A stretch of DNA of 64,000 nt, taken from the NCBI GenBank assembly GCA_021292165.1, contig JAHFWL010000401.1:1-64000 (forward strand), written 5' to 3'. The position numbers and the translations under genes were made by a program. The DNA is from Shinisaurus crocodilurus. Its lineage: Eukaryota; Chordata; Lepidosauria; Squamata; Shinisauridae. The notes below the pieces were generated by a model that did no database searches, was not told the DNA's origin, and saw only the letters and a list, made by a program, of their open reading frames with translations. Shown in pieces: positions 31,516 to 42,791 of this stretch (the first letter of the stretch is position 1; each line of letters starts with the position of its first letter).

Positions 31516-32725
31516 TTAAAGTATGTAATGGCAGGGAACGGAGAAGATGAATTTTAATTGTGTGCTTCACAAGTGAAGTCATTTACATGGCCATGAAGGG
31601 GGTTTCATAAGACCATTAAGTCCACGGACTGAAATCGCCAGTCTCCATTGCGCCGTGTGTGCCCCTCCCTCGCTTTTTCAAAATCCAGGTGCCCGATTTC
31701 CGAGAGGCCTCGAAAGGGCCTGACTTTCAACAGGCGGATGTTAAGCTAAAAGCCAATTACACGGCCAGGCTACGTGGATTATAGCCCTCTCTGGTTTTGT
31801 CTTCAACAGGCTTATGTTTTCGGCTCCCGAGGTCTCCGGTTCGGCTCCCGGTCTCCGTGCCTTGTTGTCAAATGAGGCACCTGGCTGTTAAGGCTTTGGT
31901 AAATTAAGCAAAAAAAAAATAAAATAGTGTTTATTATGGGCGGGAGGGAAATGAGAAGGAGATTAATGTAGAAGGAGAGGGAACCATGTTAATACCTGGA
32001 TTTCACGTATCCGTGTCATGGATACCCAGAAGGAGAATCAAATGCACTCGGGATTCAAGCTGTAGAGCTGAGCACGAACCACAAGCCTGGCGTTTCGGAG
32101 GGGGGCAGGAGGCAGGTGTCAGCTTGAGCTGCAGCAGCAGCAGCTTTGTCTAGCGAAATGATTCACACATCCTCATATATATATCTCTTTCTTATGCCTT
32201 GATTACTCAGTTTCTCTCTCTGCCCACAAAACCGGTGGCGAATGTCGAGAGGTCATTTGCACACAGCTCTACGTGCATTTGTTATTTTGCGACGTGCTCT
32301 GAAGATCGCGTTTACTCTTTCCACAGAACTGAACTTTCCCGGGCTTCTGTCGGCGAGGAAGACCGGTGTGACAGTTAAGCCACCCTCGTGACAACCATGT
32401 GCTCTTGAGGTGGCCCATCGTATGCACAATTCCATGGGTGTGTAAGTCCCCTGATTAAACTTAGTGGGATTTTACTTTCAAGTAAACATACCTACGATCA
32501 GTCTGCAACTATTGGCGTTCATTAATGCTGCTTTATAAGAACAGGGACAATTTTGCCACTGTCACCAGTTCCACCGTCTAGCAGTTTGACCCTAGGCATG
32601 TCTACTCAGAAGCAAGCCCCATTAAGTTCAGTAAGGCTTACTCCTAGGTAATTGTGCATAGGATGTGTAGCTTTACTGGTTACTTTAGTTGGCTATTATA
32701 AGTGTGTGATTGTCCTTCCCGCCCC
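31516..32725. other. Unassigned low-repeat sequence; conserved non-coding candidate
   Basis: About 31560-32440 is free of recognised repeats and mixes CpG-containing and A+T-rich parts. No exon is seen. 32440-32660 contains half-copies of the palindrome family at 22619 (GTAAACATACCTACGATCAG; TAAGTTCAGTAAGGCTTACT). Confidence 0.35.
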
Positions 32726-34983
32726 CAGGGCCGGATTAACATAGGGGCTATTGGAGCGGCAGCTCCAGGCCCAGATCCCAAAATAGGCCCACAACAAATA
32801 GGGACGCCGTACGCGCGGCGCTGCGCCGCGCCGGGGAAATGAGGACGCTCAGAGCGAGGTGACGTCCAGTCGCTCACCTGCGTGGGGCGTTGCCGGAGGC
32901 GAGCACGCCGGGGAGCAGAGGTTGCCGCCCATTGCCACCACGCTGGGCTGTAGAGAGCGGAGCGGCCCAGACGCCAGAGAAGGGCGCAGCAGGGCGAGGA
33001 CTTCCACCGCTCGCCACTGCCAGCCTCGCCTCGAGCGCACGCACCCACCAGCGAGGAGGACATCTCTGACTGGAAGTGGAAGGAACTTCAAGGAAGAGAA
33101 GTTCCTCGAGCGGAGCAGGCAGCTGCTTCCCAGCCCGCCCCCGGCCCCGCCCGCCTCGGCCTGCCCGGCCTCGCCTCCGCCGACAGCAAGCTCCTCCTCG
33201 CCTCATCCGGCTCGGAGAGCCAGCCAGCCAGCCAGCCAGCCAGCGACTCCGGTAAGGGTTGCCCGCACGCGCGCGGCACGCCTGCCTCTGCAGCATGCCT
33301 GGCTCTCTGGCTGGGCGCCGACGGACTCCCCCGGGTCAGCCTTCCCCAACTGGGTGCCCACCAGCAGTGTTGGACTACAACTCCCATCGTGCTGGCTGGG
33401 GGTGATGGGGGCTACAGTCCAGTTCACCTGGAGGGCGCCAGGTTGGGGGAGGCTGGCTGGGTGGTGGTGGGGTGGGCGGGACTGGCCCCCATATATATAA
33501 ATAAAACTCGGAAGCCACGATGTCCAATGCGGCTTATTTACTCCTAAGTAAACGTGCCTAGGATTTGCGCTGCAGGGTTTGCTTCCTCCTCCATCACAGC
33601 CTCCTTCCTTCCTTCCTATGCATGCCCCTGTTTTTATTACCCAATTTATTATTTTGCAGAACAGGTCTGGGCTCGGACCGTGTTCCCCCACGCACCCCTT
33701 CCCCGCTCTGCCTTGGCGAGCCTTCAGAAACTAGCCTCTTCTTCTGGGTACGGTTTGAAACCAAAGTCCAGCCCTTCCCCGCTGGAGGCAAACCAACCCC
33801 CCCCCCGGCCTCCTTCGCAACCCCGCTTCGAAGCAGCCAGGGCTGGTGGCAGGCCGAGAAGGCCCGCTTTTTGCACGTCGGAATAGCCCACCACCTCACT
33901 GAGCAAGCTTCAGAGAAGAAGGGGTACAGCAAGGTGGGAGGGCGCCAGGGGGGGGCAGACTTATACGCCCTGCAAGTCAGAATTTCCTGCACGCAGGTAT
34001 GATTCGCCTGTGTGCCTGCACGTGTGTGTGCGTGCGTGCGCGTGCAAGTAAGTTTAAAAGACACCAATCCATCGCTTTCGTGCGGTCTTCTGGCGGCTAC
34101 GTGGAAAGGACTGGGGGGGGGACAGAAGAGAGAGCAATCGCCTGGTGGATGGATCTCTCCTTCTCTTCCCCCCCCCCGCAATAATTTCTTTAATCAATTC
34201 ACACACACACACACACAAAGGAGAAATGGACTTCTCTAGCATCGCTACTTTACTAATAATTTAACACTACAAATCTTGCCTCTTTTTATGCTCGCGCTGG
34301 CGGCGGGGAAGCAGCAGCGTGCGCGGCTCTCTGGCTGGGCACCGACGGACTCCCCCGGGTCAGCCTTCCCCAACTGGGTGCCCACCAGCGCTGCGGTGTT
34401 GGACTACAACTCCCATCGTGCTGGCTGGGGGTGATGGGGGCTACAGTCCAGTTCACCTGGAGGGCGCCAGGTTGGGGGAGGCTGGCCGGGTGGTGGGGTG
34501 GGTGGGGACTGGGAGTCTCTCGCTTCGCTTACTGGCTGGGGCGCCTCACCCCACTCTGCCGCCCCAGCCGGATTCTTGCCTCCTTGGGCTGCGCCGCCTC
34601 TCCTTGCCGCTCGGTAATGAGGAGGCCTCGAGGTTTGTGCAAGAGACTGAGAGGAGAGTCTACTTTCGTGAGGAAGTTAGTTTGCCTTTCTTCCTCCATC
34701 CTCCCAGCCCAACTTTCCTAGGCTTGCATAACTTGCTTACTATGTCTTTTTTGCACCTCCCTTTCTTCATGTGTCCAATACTTTTTCCCTGTGCCATTCA
34801 ATTTTATTACACATAACTTCATTTCTGAACTTCTTGGTTTATGTTTCTGTTTTGGCACTTTAATGGTAATTAAAATATTTAATTTGTTTTAATATAAAAT
34901 TGCGTCTTCATTTTATTTATTTCCATAAAAAGGCCCACCAAAATCCTCAGCACCAGGCCCATAATGCTCTTAATCCAGCCCTG
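32726..34983. mobile_element. 2258-bp non-autonomous hAT element carrying a CpG-rich block
   Basis: Ends CAGGGCCGGATTAACATAGG and its partner TTAATCCAGCCCTG form the inverted repeat (12 of 14 or better). Perfect 8-bp flanks CCCGCCCC (32718-32725, 34984-34991). The left third is CpG-dense and contains an exon-like stretch followed by CGACTCCGGTAAGGG, a good donor-like site near 33245. A segment of about 170 bp is present twice in direct orientation (33300-33475, 34324-34495), each holding a palindrome-type MITE core. A 213-codon frame exists but has no domain. No transposase is visible, so it depends on one supplied elsewhere. Confidence 0.88.
34201..34218. repeat. (CA)n microsatellite
   Basis: Short CA run inside the 2258-bp hAT element. 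Confidence 0.9.
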
Positions 34984-35166
34984 CCCGCCCCCATTTTAAG
35001 TTAGATGAGCCCCTGATAAGGCTGAGATATAAACTGAAAAATAAATCAGTGTATTCATGTTACGTATGGGGATGTATGGATTTTCTTAATACTGTTCCAT
35101 CTGTGTTTCGTGGATTGTCGGGAGTCTTTCATTCCGTAGTCTGCTCATTTGGCGGAGCCAGGCAGC

Positions 35167-35388
35167 GTAGGGATGTACAAGAATTTCGTTTCACTTGCAC
35201 AAATGAGCACTAGCAGTAGTGCACATTTGCGCAAAAAACCCCCCCAAGTTAAAAAAAACAACCCAGTCTGCAGAATCGGCAGGACTAAAAAGGCAGTCCG
35301 CTCCGGAATTCACAGGTTGGATTCACAGAAATCTGAACTCATTTGAATCTGTTGCGGATTTCTCCAAGATCCCTAGCAATTTCTCCAA
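35167..35388 (+). repeat. TAGGGATGT-group repeat, partial
   Basis: Begins TAGGGATGTACAAGAATTTC and is cut by the SINE at 35389. Right end not found. Confidence 0.45.
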
Positions 35389-35605
35389 GAGCCAGTGTGG
35401 TATAGTGGTGAGAGTGTTGGACTGGGACCCGGGAGATCTGGGTTCTATTCCCCACTGGGCCATGAAACTCACTGGGTGACTTTGGGCCAGTCACTGACTC
35501 TCAGCCTAAAATGGAGAGGCGGAGGAGGATAATGTAAGCCGCCTTGGGTTCCTTGCAGGAAAAAAGGCGGGGTATAAAAATAACCAATAAATAAATAAAT
35601 CAATT
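35389..35605 (+). mobile_element. tRNA-derived SINE (main family)
   Basis: GAGCCAGTGTGGTATAGTGG (A box), GGTTCTATTCC (B box), body GTAAGCCGCCTTGGGTTCCT, (AATA)n tail. The conserved CACAGGGTTGTTGTGAGGAT segment is deleted in this copy. Confidence 0.85.
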
Positions 35606-36740
35606 CACACCATCTGAGGATTCCACTGACTGAAATCTCCATAGAGACCATACCGTAATTTATTTGGCCAGTGTCATAAATTGGAGATGACACTTTGTAG
35701 TTCATAATAATCTTTCTTCCCAAAGTGTAGCTCCCAGCAGCTCAGATGAACCATAGGCAGATGTAATTTTGGCAAGCAAAGATGCCATGAATACTCATCC
35801 CCTATCAAGTGGAGTTAACGCTGAGATGTCTACTGAGCCCTGGAGGGTAATAGCAATTAAGGCAGGAGGGGGGCAGTGGAATATTCACAGTAGTCTCTAA
35901 CTTCTCACCTTCTTGAAGGCCCTTGGGTAATATTTCTAATTTGATAATTTTAGACATTTTCTGGCGGGGGTGGGGGTGTTCCTCTAAAGAAGTTTGTAAA
36001 TAGCTAGAGTGGAGTTGGTGCCACCCTGTAATGGAGGTTGGTCTGCTAAAAGATACCATGTAATCTACAATCGACTATATAAACATATAAAATATTAAAG
36101 CATACAGCAAAGATAAGACTAATACCTCAAACATCTTTACATCAGCATTGGAATGAAGCCAAAATATTCCAACAAAGCCAAGATCTGTTGTCTTCCTCCG
36201 TCATACCTATAATTATCTTTCCAGTAGTCAAGAAGAGAGTTACCACTTTTCAACAATTTACATAACTTTTGATGCCCCCTGTCCAAGTGTGCATAATGGT
36301 CATAGTTGTGTTCCTGTTCATTGTGTAGCTTAGCTTTATTCATTTATTTTGGACTACTGTTCCCTTGGCACGCCACTGGTTTCTTCCCTTTTTTGTTTGT
36401 TTCTATGTTTTGTCGCAGAAAGAATCCCAGCTGTTCCTCTCTGGCTGTCAGTGGTGGTCCCAAAATGGCAACAGGAATGGAAGGGACGCCTTTTGGACCT
36501 TTCATTGCTATGTGATCTTTGTCCCATGAAGGCCAAGTGGCCTCTGTCCCAAATTCCTCGTTCAGTGCATCCAAGGGCCCACTTCTCATAGAGATGGTAA
36601 ACAGTGGTGGGCGAATCTCAGTTTTGCTTTCTCCTACATTCAGTTGGGAGGGTGGGAATCCTCAGGTTCTTTCCATCCCATTCATGAAGAAACTTGTGAA
36701 TTTTGGTAAGTTCATATCAAAGAGCCAACCCATATAAAAA
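35606..36740. other. Unassigned sequence
   Basis: No gene recognised. At about 36598-36720, CAGTGGTGGGCGAATCTCAG ... GAATTTTGGTAAGTTC resembles dispersed sequence at 16190-16320. Confidence 0.35.
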
Positions 36741-36749
36741 ATGCACAGT

Positions 36750-37800
36750 TCTGTTGGGAGCCGGAGAATAATAACATAAACGGTTCCTGCTTGAAACTCT
36801 CTTTTCAGTGAAAGTGTAGGTAAAGCACCCAAGTCCGCAATTCATTTTTTCACTCTGCTGTAGTCTTTTGCTATCACTTCACTCAACTCTTTGGCATTTT
36901 CTTCAAATATTTCAGATTTATATCCTAGATCAGACACAAACCCTTGAAGTAAGGAGATCAGTTGTCATCTGCAAAGTAAGTCCAATCCAGGTTTTTGCAG
37001 CTCTTCACTCAGTCCATTAAATCACTCAAAAACTGTACCCCAAAACGCACACAAACACTGACGCAAGTTTGCTAAAGAAGGGAAGCTGCTTCCCTTTGGG
37101 CCTCAGCTTTTTTCTTCTTCTTCACTCCTGCTCGTAACCTCCAATATCTTGTCATAATTAAGGGATAATGCTCTGACTGACTCATGGTGAGAACACCACC
37201 TTGTTTGACGCAAACGTTTTAAGTGCAAAAGTTTCTTGCTGTCATCGGATTTGAGGTTCTCAGTCAGAATGTTCCATCTACGTGGTGATGCAGAAAATAA
37301 TACATTCTCTGTAGATATGGAAGTGTGGGGATGTCTATAGCTTCCGTGCATAATTTGATGGCACAAGCACCAACTAAGTTCAGGGAGAGAGCTCCACAAG
37401 GTACAAACTGAGCAAATTTCTTCTTCTTCTTAAGGTGAGCTGGAAGACCATTATATTTACCAGCCATGTTGCTGGCATTGTCAAATGACAGGCCTCTGCG
37501 GGCACTTAATTTGAGTTTGTTTTTTTCCAGTACATCCTACACTTCTTTAAATAGAGATTCATTCCCCTGCATGGCTGGTAATAGTAAGCAGCGGAAGGAA
37601 ATCTCTCTCTTTAACCTCTCTGGAATGAAAATAGCGGAAAATAAATGCTAATTGCTGAACAAGGGAACAAGCAGTGTAGGGTCTGTGTAATCAAAGAGAA
37701 TTATTTAGCCTCTTTGGTTTCTTGCACAATACTGTTCATGACTTTCTTCCCCATAATTTGTATTAGTTCTTCACACACCATTTTTGATAGGTAAGAAATA
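36750..37800 (-). pseudogene. Dead hAT-like transposase, ZMYM1/DUF4371 type
   Basis: The minus strand holds fragments of a hAT-type transposase related to ZMYM1-like zinc-finger MYM proteins. In order: SKMVCEELIQIMGKKVMNSI near 37770; FDNASNMAGKYNGLPAHLKK and FAQFVPCGALSLNLVGACAI near 37480-37390; SPRRWNILTENLKSDDSKKL and HLKRLRQTRWCSHHESVRAL near 37280-37160; and a helical tail with ISLLQGFVSDLGYKSEIFEE near 36920. The reading changes frame at least twice (for example near 37340) and contains stops, so no protein can be made. DNA ends were not identified. The right side abuts an L2 LINE at about 37815. Confidence 0.75.
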
Positions 37801-38423
37801 TTTCATCTTATTTATGTATTTATTTGCAGCATTTGTATACCGCTCCTTATCTAGACAGATTCTGGAGCGGTGAACAATAAAACAGATAAAAAGAATAAAA
37901 ACAATACATTAAAAATGGGAGAACGTTTAAAACCATGGCTGGTCAGCAGCCTCCCGGAACAAAGACATCTTCAGCAGGCACCAAAAACAACACAGTGCTG
38001 AAGCCTGCCTGACTTCCAGAGGCTGGGAGTTCCATAGAAGTGGAGCCACCACACTGAAGGCTCTTCTCCTGGTGGACTCCAATCAGGCCATAGGTCCATG
38101 TAGAACCACCAGGAGAATGTCCTCTGATGACCTCAGTGACTGCACAAGTTGTTAAGGGAGAAGGCGCTCTCTCGGGTATCCTGGTTCCAAATTGTTTAGG
38201 GCTTTGTACACTAGTACCAGAACCTTAAACCTGGCCCCAGTAGCAAATAGGCAGCTAGTGCAGTTCCCTGAGCAAAGGAGTTGCATGCTGAAAGGGGGCA
38301 GTTCCCAACAACAGCCAAGCTGCTTCATGCTCCACTAGCTCCAGCTTCTGGAACAGCCTTAAGGGCAGCCCCACATAGAGTGCATTGCAGTAATCCAGTC
38401 TTGAGGTTAATAGCGCCTGTACC

Positions 38424-39399
38424 CAGGGATGTTGAAGAGTCCTTGGTCTCGACTCGAGTCACGAGTCTTTGGACCCGAGTCCGAGTCCTTGGTCCAAAAT
38501 GGTGACTCACGAGTCACGAGTCACTCCCAAAGCTGACTCCACGAGTCCCTATTAAAATCAATGGGTTTTTTCCGCAACAAAATAAGGCTACTTCAGATGT
38601 GTGGCTTAAATAAATTCTAGGCACAAGTGTGCCTTTTTATTTCAAAACTCTGCAACTGATTTTGGCAAGAACAGACCAGGCAGAAAAACCCAAAATAACC
38701 AGGCAGGCAGAGGAGGCAGGGAACCCCAAAGCAGGCAGGCAGAGGCCTTTGTCTTGGACAATTCAACTGTTGAACTGGTCAAGAAGAGACCAGGCAGGCA
38801 GAGGAGGCTGGGAACCCCAGACAGGCAGGCAGAGGCAGCCAAACCCAAAATGTCTGAAAGGTTGCATTTTAGGAAAATGATTTTAAAAAATAAACTTGCT
38901 GTACTTCCTAAAACTTATCCATGTTGCATTTGAGGAACATGATTTTTTCCAAATGTTTGGCCCCCATTCTGGAACGGTGAGATCTCATCACAATTCCACC
39001 CTCACTGAACACCCGCTCCACTGATGATGAACTTGCTGGAACCAGAAACACACTCAGAGCAGCCACACAGAGTAATCTCAGGTCCTTCTTCTGCCTCTCC
39101 CAAGTACGCAACACATCCATCAAAATAAATCTTGACACACTGTTGGGGCTGCACTCCTGGTAGCCGTCCATAGTGGCCGAGCAGCGGCACACCTCGCTTC
39201 CATGCGCTCTTCGCCGTCAATCACGCTCCTCTCCACTCCTTCTGGCACAGCCCAGGGATGTTGAAGAGTCCTTGGTCTCGAGTCCCGAGTCGAGTCTCGA
39301 GTCCCATTTATAATATTGGGACTCGAGTCCGAGTCGAGTCAGAGGGGGGACTCAGTCCGACTCACGAGTCGAGTCCTCGAGTCCGAGTCCCCATCCCTG
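38424..39399 (-). mobile_element. GAGTC-rich hAT family, copy 3, with transposase remnant
   Basis: Starts CAGGGATGTTGAAGAGTCCT and ends CGAGTCCGAGTCCCCATCCC-TG. Perfect 8-bp flanks CCTGTACC (38416-38423, 39400-39407). Subterminal GAGTC/GACTC clusters lie at both ends, and a second CAGGGATGTTGAAGAGTCCT lies internally at about 39252. The 976-bp element encodes the end of a hAT transposase on the minus strand, making it the parent-like form of the 536-bp copy. Confidence 0.92.
38908..39195 (-). pseudogene. hAT transposase C-terminal dimerisation-domain fragment
   Basis: About 95 residues on the minus strand read in one frame, with LLCVAALSVFLVPASSSSVE followed by RVFSEGG and RMGAKHLEKIMFLKCN. 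This is the hallmark of the hAT family C-terminal dimerisation region (P-A/S-S-S-S-x-E-R-x-F-S). The catalytic part and the N-terminal zinc finger are absent. It lies inside a hAT element with intact ends, so it is a transposon remnant. Confidence 0.85.
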
Positions 39400-39470
39400 C
39401 CTGTACCACTGTGGCCAAGCTATCCATGTCCAGGAGAGGCAAGGGATCTTCCCTTGTTGCCGTAGTTTGA

Positions 39471-40094
39471 ACTATGTTCCTGAAGGAACGGATTGAATTG
39501 AGACATTAACTCCAACATTCCTAGAAAGTTACCATTAGCGTGTGTCCCCCAAAACATCAGTGTTACCACAAAATGCTAGTCCTCTTTCACACAAGAATTT
39601 TACTACAGCGATGACCCTGTTCAGTACATTACGGCAGTACTCCATTTCAGTGGTTAACTGCTTGCTCAGCTGCTTCTCATTGCGCACGCATTATTATGCC
39701 GTCTCAGTAGCCCAGAACTAGCTGCATTCCGATGCTCTTGCGGGCTCTCGTGACCAGAGACCTTTTCTTCCCCACGCTTCCAGTTACAGAAGCCTGAGGT
39801 TGCGAATGAAGAGGTCTGCTTAGCAGCAGATGGAAATAGCTTGCATGCAAACCACTACACATCACCAGTTGTTTCTGAGTACAGCAACCACAGCCTTCTT
39901 ACTGTGTTGCCGTTCTGAATTTTTCCCCCCTATTAAGACGAAGATGCAGAACACCTTTCAGCCCGAATTCCATTTTGAAGGAACTGCCAGGGACCCATTC
40001 CCGTGGTGGACAGGGCCGGAGGCAAAAGGGGAGGTCCAAAATAACAACAATGACAACAAAACACCAGCATATTTTAGTAGAAAGCTCATACTGT
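39471..40094. other. Unassigned sequence
   Basis: No gene or repeat family recognised. Confidence 0.35.
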
Positions 40095-40360
40095 CAGTAA
40101 TACCTTGGATTGCAAGTAACTTGGTCTGAGAGTGTTTTGCAAGACAGGCAAATTTTTAAAATAAATTTTGACTTGATAAACAAGCAAGGCCTTGCAATAC
40201 AAGTAGTCCGTAGGGATGTAACCGCTCCCCTCGAGCGGGCGTAGCGGGCTGAAATCGGCCCCGCTCACGCCCGCCAGAGACTCTATTTGATATAAGAGTG
40301 TTTTGGATTACAAGCACGGTTCCGGAATGAATTATGCTTGCAATCCAAGGTATTACTGTA
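40095..40360 (+). mobile_element. Mariner-like MITE, copy 3, with internal replacement
   Basis: Left CAGTAATACCTTGGATTGCA and right CAATCCAAGGTATTACTGTA. The interior at about 40207-40287 is replaced by a GC-rich piece starting TAGGGATGTAACCGCTCCCC; flanking mariner sequence was lost with it. The left TA is mutated. Confidence 0.8.
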
Positions 40361-40806
40361 TTATGAGAGGCATTAAAACCTTTTAGAGGGGGGGGCTACA
40401 GAAAAGCTGGGAAACCACCCAAGGATTAGTGGTTGTGGGAAAGGGGGTGAGGCCCTCTGGATAACCCCAGAGGGCCAGATTTTGAGTGATATATTATTTA
40501 TTTTAATTTGGAAGGACTGTGAGCTCAGCTCATTTCTGATACTCAAATTACCTGGTCTCAGAATTCTTGAATTCTGGGAGTGAGTCCCATTGAACTCAGT
40601 GGGGCATACTTCTGAGTAGGCATGCATAGGATTGTGCTCTATGTAGGGATGTGTGAGGAATCTGATAGCGGGTGAAAATCCAGCGGATTTTCACTCTTTG
40701 GCCCCCTAGATTCAGTTTGTTAGCCCCACACTGGGGCCGACTCGCTGTTGTGTGAGTTGAGCCAGCTCATGGAGTTCCATCTCTAAATTAGGGATGTGCT
40801 GACGCC

Positions 40807-40845
<39 letters not shown>

Positions 40846-40863
40846 CCCCGTCTCTCTGTAGGC
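40361..40863. other. Unassigned, with two TAGGGATGTG starts
   Basis: TAGGGATGTGTGAGGAATCT (about 40644) and TTAGGGATGTGCTGACGCC (about 40787) are starts of the TAGGGATGT repeat group, the second running into a TG microsatellite. Otherwise nothing recognised. Confidence 0.4.
40808..40844. repeat. (TG)n microsatellite
   Basis: About 18 TG units. Confidence 0.97.
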
Positions 40864-40973
40864 CAGTGTTCTCCAACCTTGGGTCCTCAGATGTTTTTTG
40901 GCCTAAAACTGCCTGGGGCATGCTGGGAGTTGTAGGCCAAAACCATCTGGGTACCCAAGGTTGGAGAACACTG
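40864..40973. mobile_element. Palindromic hAT MITE, copy 3
   Basis: CAGTGTTCTCCAACCTTGGG at one end and its inverse at the other; flanks CTGTAGGC perfect (40856-40863, 40974-40981). The palindrome centre is deleted (110 bp). Confidence 0.92.
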
Positions 40974-41039
40974 CTGTAGGCCAAATGAAACTATGCTGAG
41001 GGCTGCATTTGCTCGTCATCAGTCCACAGGCTCCCCACC

Positions 41040-41140
41040 GTTGTGCTACCTGAACCTTCTTAACTGGGATCGACACCAGGGATCCAACCTGGGGCCTTCT
41101 GTATGCAGAGCAGGTGCTCTGCCATGGAACAATGGCCACC
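41040..41140 (-). repeat. tRNA-derived SINE (second family), partial
   Basis: Inverted B-box region GGATCCAACCTGGGGCCTTC and GCAGAGCAGGTGCTCTGCCA. Confidence 0.5.
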
Positions 41141-41204
41141 CTGCACCCTCTCCTGTACAAGTCCAGAAGGAAAGTGGAACATTCCATTTGCAGGCTCACA
41201 AATG

Positions 41205-41640
41205 ATGCTGTCCTGAATTGTTACCGTATTTTAAAAACCTGTGCTGTTCCTAATTGAATGAAAGCGAAATACATTGTGTCTCCTTCCACTGCCTGGAGCC
41301 ATCTCTCACTTCCGTGCTGTTTTGCCGAGGTTTCCCACTTCTGTGCGCTTCCTTGCCTTTTAGCACATTTGACTCTCACTAGGTGAGAAATGGCTTTCGG
41401 GCTGCTTTTGTCTTTGGCTTCATTGATTCTGAATTGTCCGTTGAACTGCTGTCGTCACTACAAGGATGAAACAGAGTTCAAAAGCAAGCTGCTGATAATT
41501 TATTGGAAAGCATTAATACTCTTGATAGGCCAAACAGTGGCTAGTGCACAGAGAGATTAGTGTCTTGGTGTCCATGCATGGCTCACTGAATGAATGTCAG
41601 ACCCAGATTATAAATTCAGCAGATCTAAGGGGGGGAACCT
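41205..41640. other. Unassigned low-repeat sequence; conserved non-coding candidate
   Basis: No repeat recognised; balanced composition. No exon seen. Confidence 0.3.
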
Positions 41641-41652
41641 TTTTTCCTAGAC

Positions 41653-41787
41653 CAGTGTTCTCCAACCTTGGGTCCCCAGGTTTTTTTGGCCTACAACTCC
41701 CAGCATGCCCCAGCCAGCTATACTGGCTGGGGCATGCTGGGAGTTGTAGGCCAAAAACATCTGGGGACCCAAGGTTGGAGAACACTG
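41653..41787. mobile_element. Palindromic hAT MITE, copy 4
   Basis: Perfect 8-bp flanks TCCTAGAC (41645-41652, 41788-41795). Arms are nearly identical inverse copies around AGCCAGCTATACTGGCTGG. Confidence 0.95.
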
Positions 41788-41957
41788 TCCTAGACCGTAC
41801 CACTTCAAGGTGGGTGTTTCCTCTTGGCCTGTGGGTCCCAAGGTTGGAGTACTTTACTCCGCCTTCCTTGCCCCAACAGGTTCTGCTCTCGGTTCTGCAC
41901 TCGGAAGAGAAAGGTAGATTGATGATGAACAGTTTCCCTTTTATTAAGAACAAGCCA

Positions 41958-42320
41958 TAGAAGTGTAAGAACAGAAAGAAGAGCCTCAGACCAAAGTCCT
42001 ATCTAGGCCAGCATTCTGTTCCTGCAGTGGCGAGCCAGACGCTTCTGCAAAGCCCAGAAGCAGGACATGAGGGGCACGCTGCCTGATACTGGAGGAAATA
42101 TATAGCCATTATGACTAGTAGCCATTGATAGTCTTATCCTTCCGGAATTTTTCTACCTCCCTTCTAAAGCTTGTCCCAAGTTGGTGGCCATCTCTACGAT
42201 CTTCTGTAAGCAGATTCCATAGATGAACCACGCACTTGTGTGAAGTCTTCCCTTTCATCTCTCTTGACTCCTCTGCCATGCAGCTTCATGATGGGATGAC
42301 CCCGGGTTCTAACATAACTA
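41958..42320 (-). mobile_element. CR1-like LINE 3' fragment
   Basis: AGGCCAGCATTCTGTTCCTG, GGAGGAAATATATAGCCATT and AAGTTGGTGGCCATCTCTAC are inverted CR1-related 3' phrases. Confidence 0.6.
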
Positions 42321-42430
42321 TCTTGCAGCAAGGCAGAGCAGCACATACAGCCTGACACTCACTCCAATGTGCCCATCAGAGGGTAAATGTTAGAGGGGAA
42401 AACCCAGACAGCACAGCATGGGAAATGAGT

Positions 42431-42584
42431 CCATCACAGGGTTGTTGTGAGGATCAAATGGAGAGGAGGAGGAGGAGGAGGAGGAGGAGGAGGAGGAGGA
42501 GGAGGAGGAGGATTATTATGTAAGCCACCTTGAGTTCCTTGCAGGAAAAAAGGTGGGGTATAAAATGTAATAAATAAATAAATC
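42431..42584 (+). mobile_element. tRNA-derived SINE (main family), 5'-truncated, with expanded GAG tract
   Basis: Only the 3' half is present: CACAGGGTTGTTGTGAGGAT, then a (GAG)n microsatellite at 42461-42512 in place of the usual short GAGGAGG, then AAGCCACCTTGAGTTCCTTG and the AATAAATAAAT tail. Confidence 0.82.
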
Positions 42585-42791
42585 AGGGAGAACAGGTATT
42601 CTTCCTGGCATGCTGTTTTTCTATAAGCAGTCTCCCATCCTACCATCTTGGAGCATTCTCAGACATGTAAACCGTAAACAACAGCCACCTGTACCCTGAA
42701 GTGGTACTGTCCACTAAATGAATTGACATCTTTCCAGAGCAGGGATATATCACCTTTTTCACTCCCATCTATTTCTATAGGGCTTCAGTTG

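Larger units (their letters stand above)
37815..39470 (-). mobile_element. L2-like LINE 3' region, split by a hAT element
   Basis: Inverted L2 phrases run from TATACCGCTCCTTATCTAGA (37838) through GAAGGCTCTTCTCCTGGTGG to TTGAGGTTAATAGCGCCTGT (38420). They resume after 39399 with ACCACTGTGGCCAAGCTATC. The inserted 38424-39399 hAT element splits the LINE. Confidence 0.7.

Noticed and set aside
32859..33500. 213-codon frame in a CpG-rich region, possible gene start
   Set aside because: It is inside a hAT element with clear ends and target duplication; composition is random GC-rich with no motif. The donor-like site is reported as a finding only.
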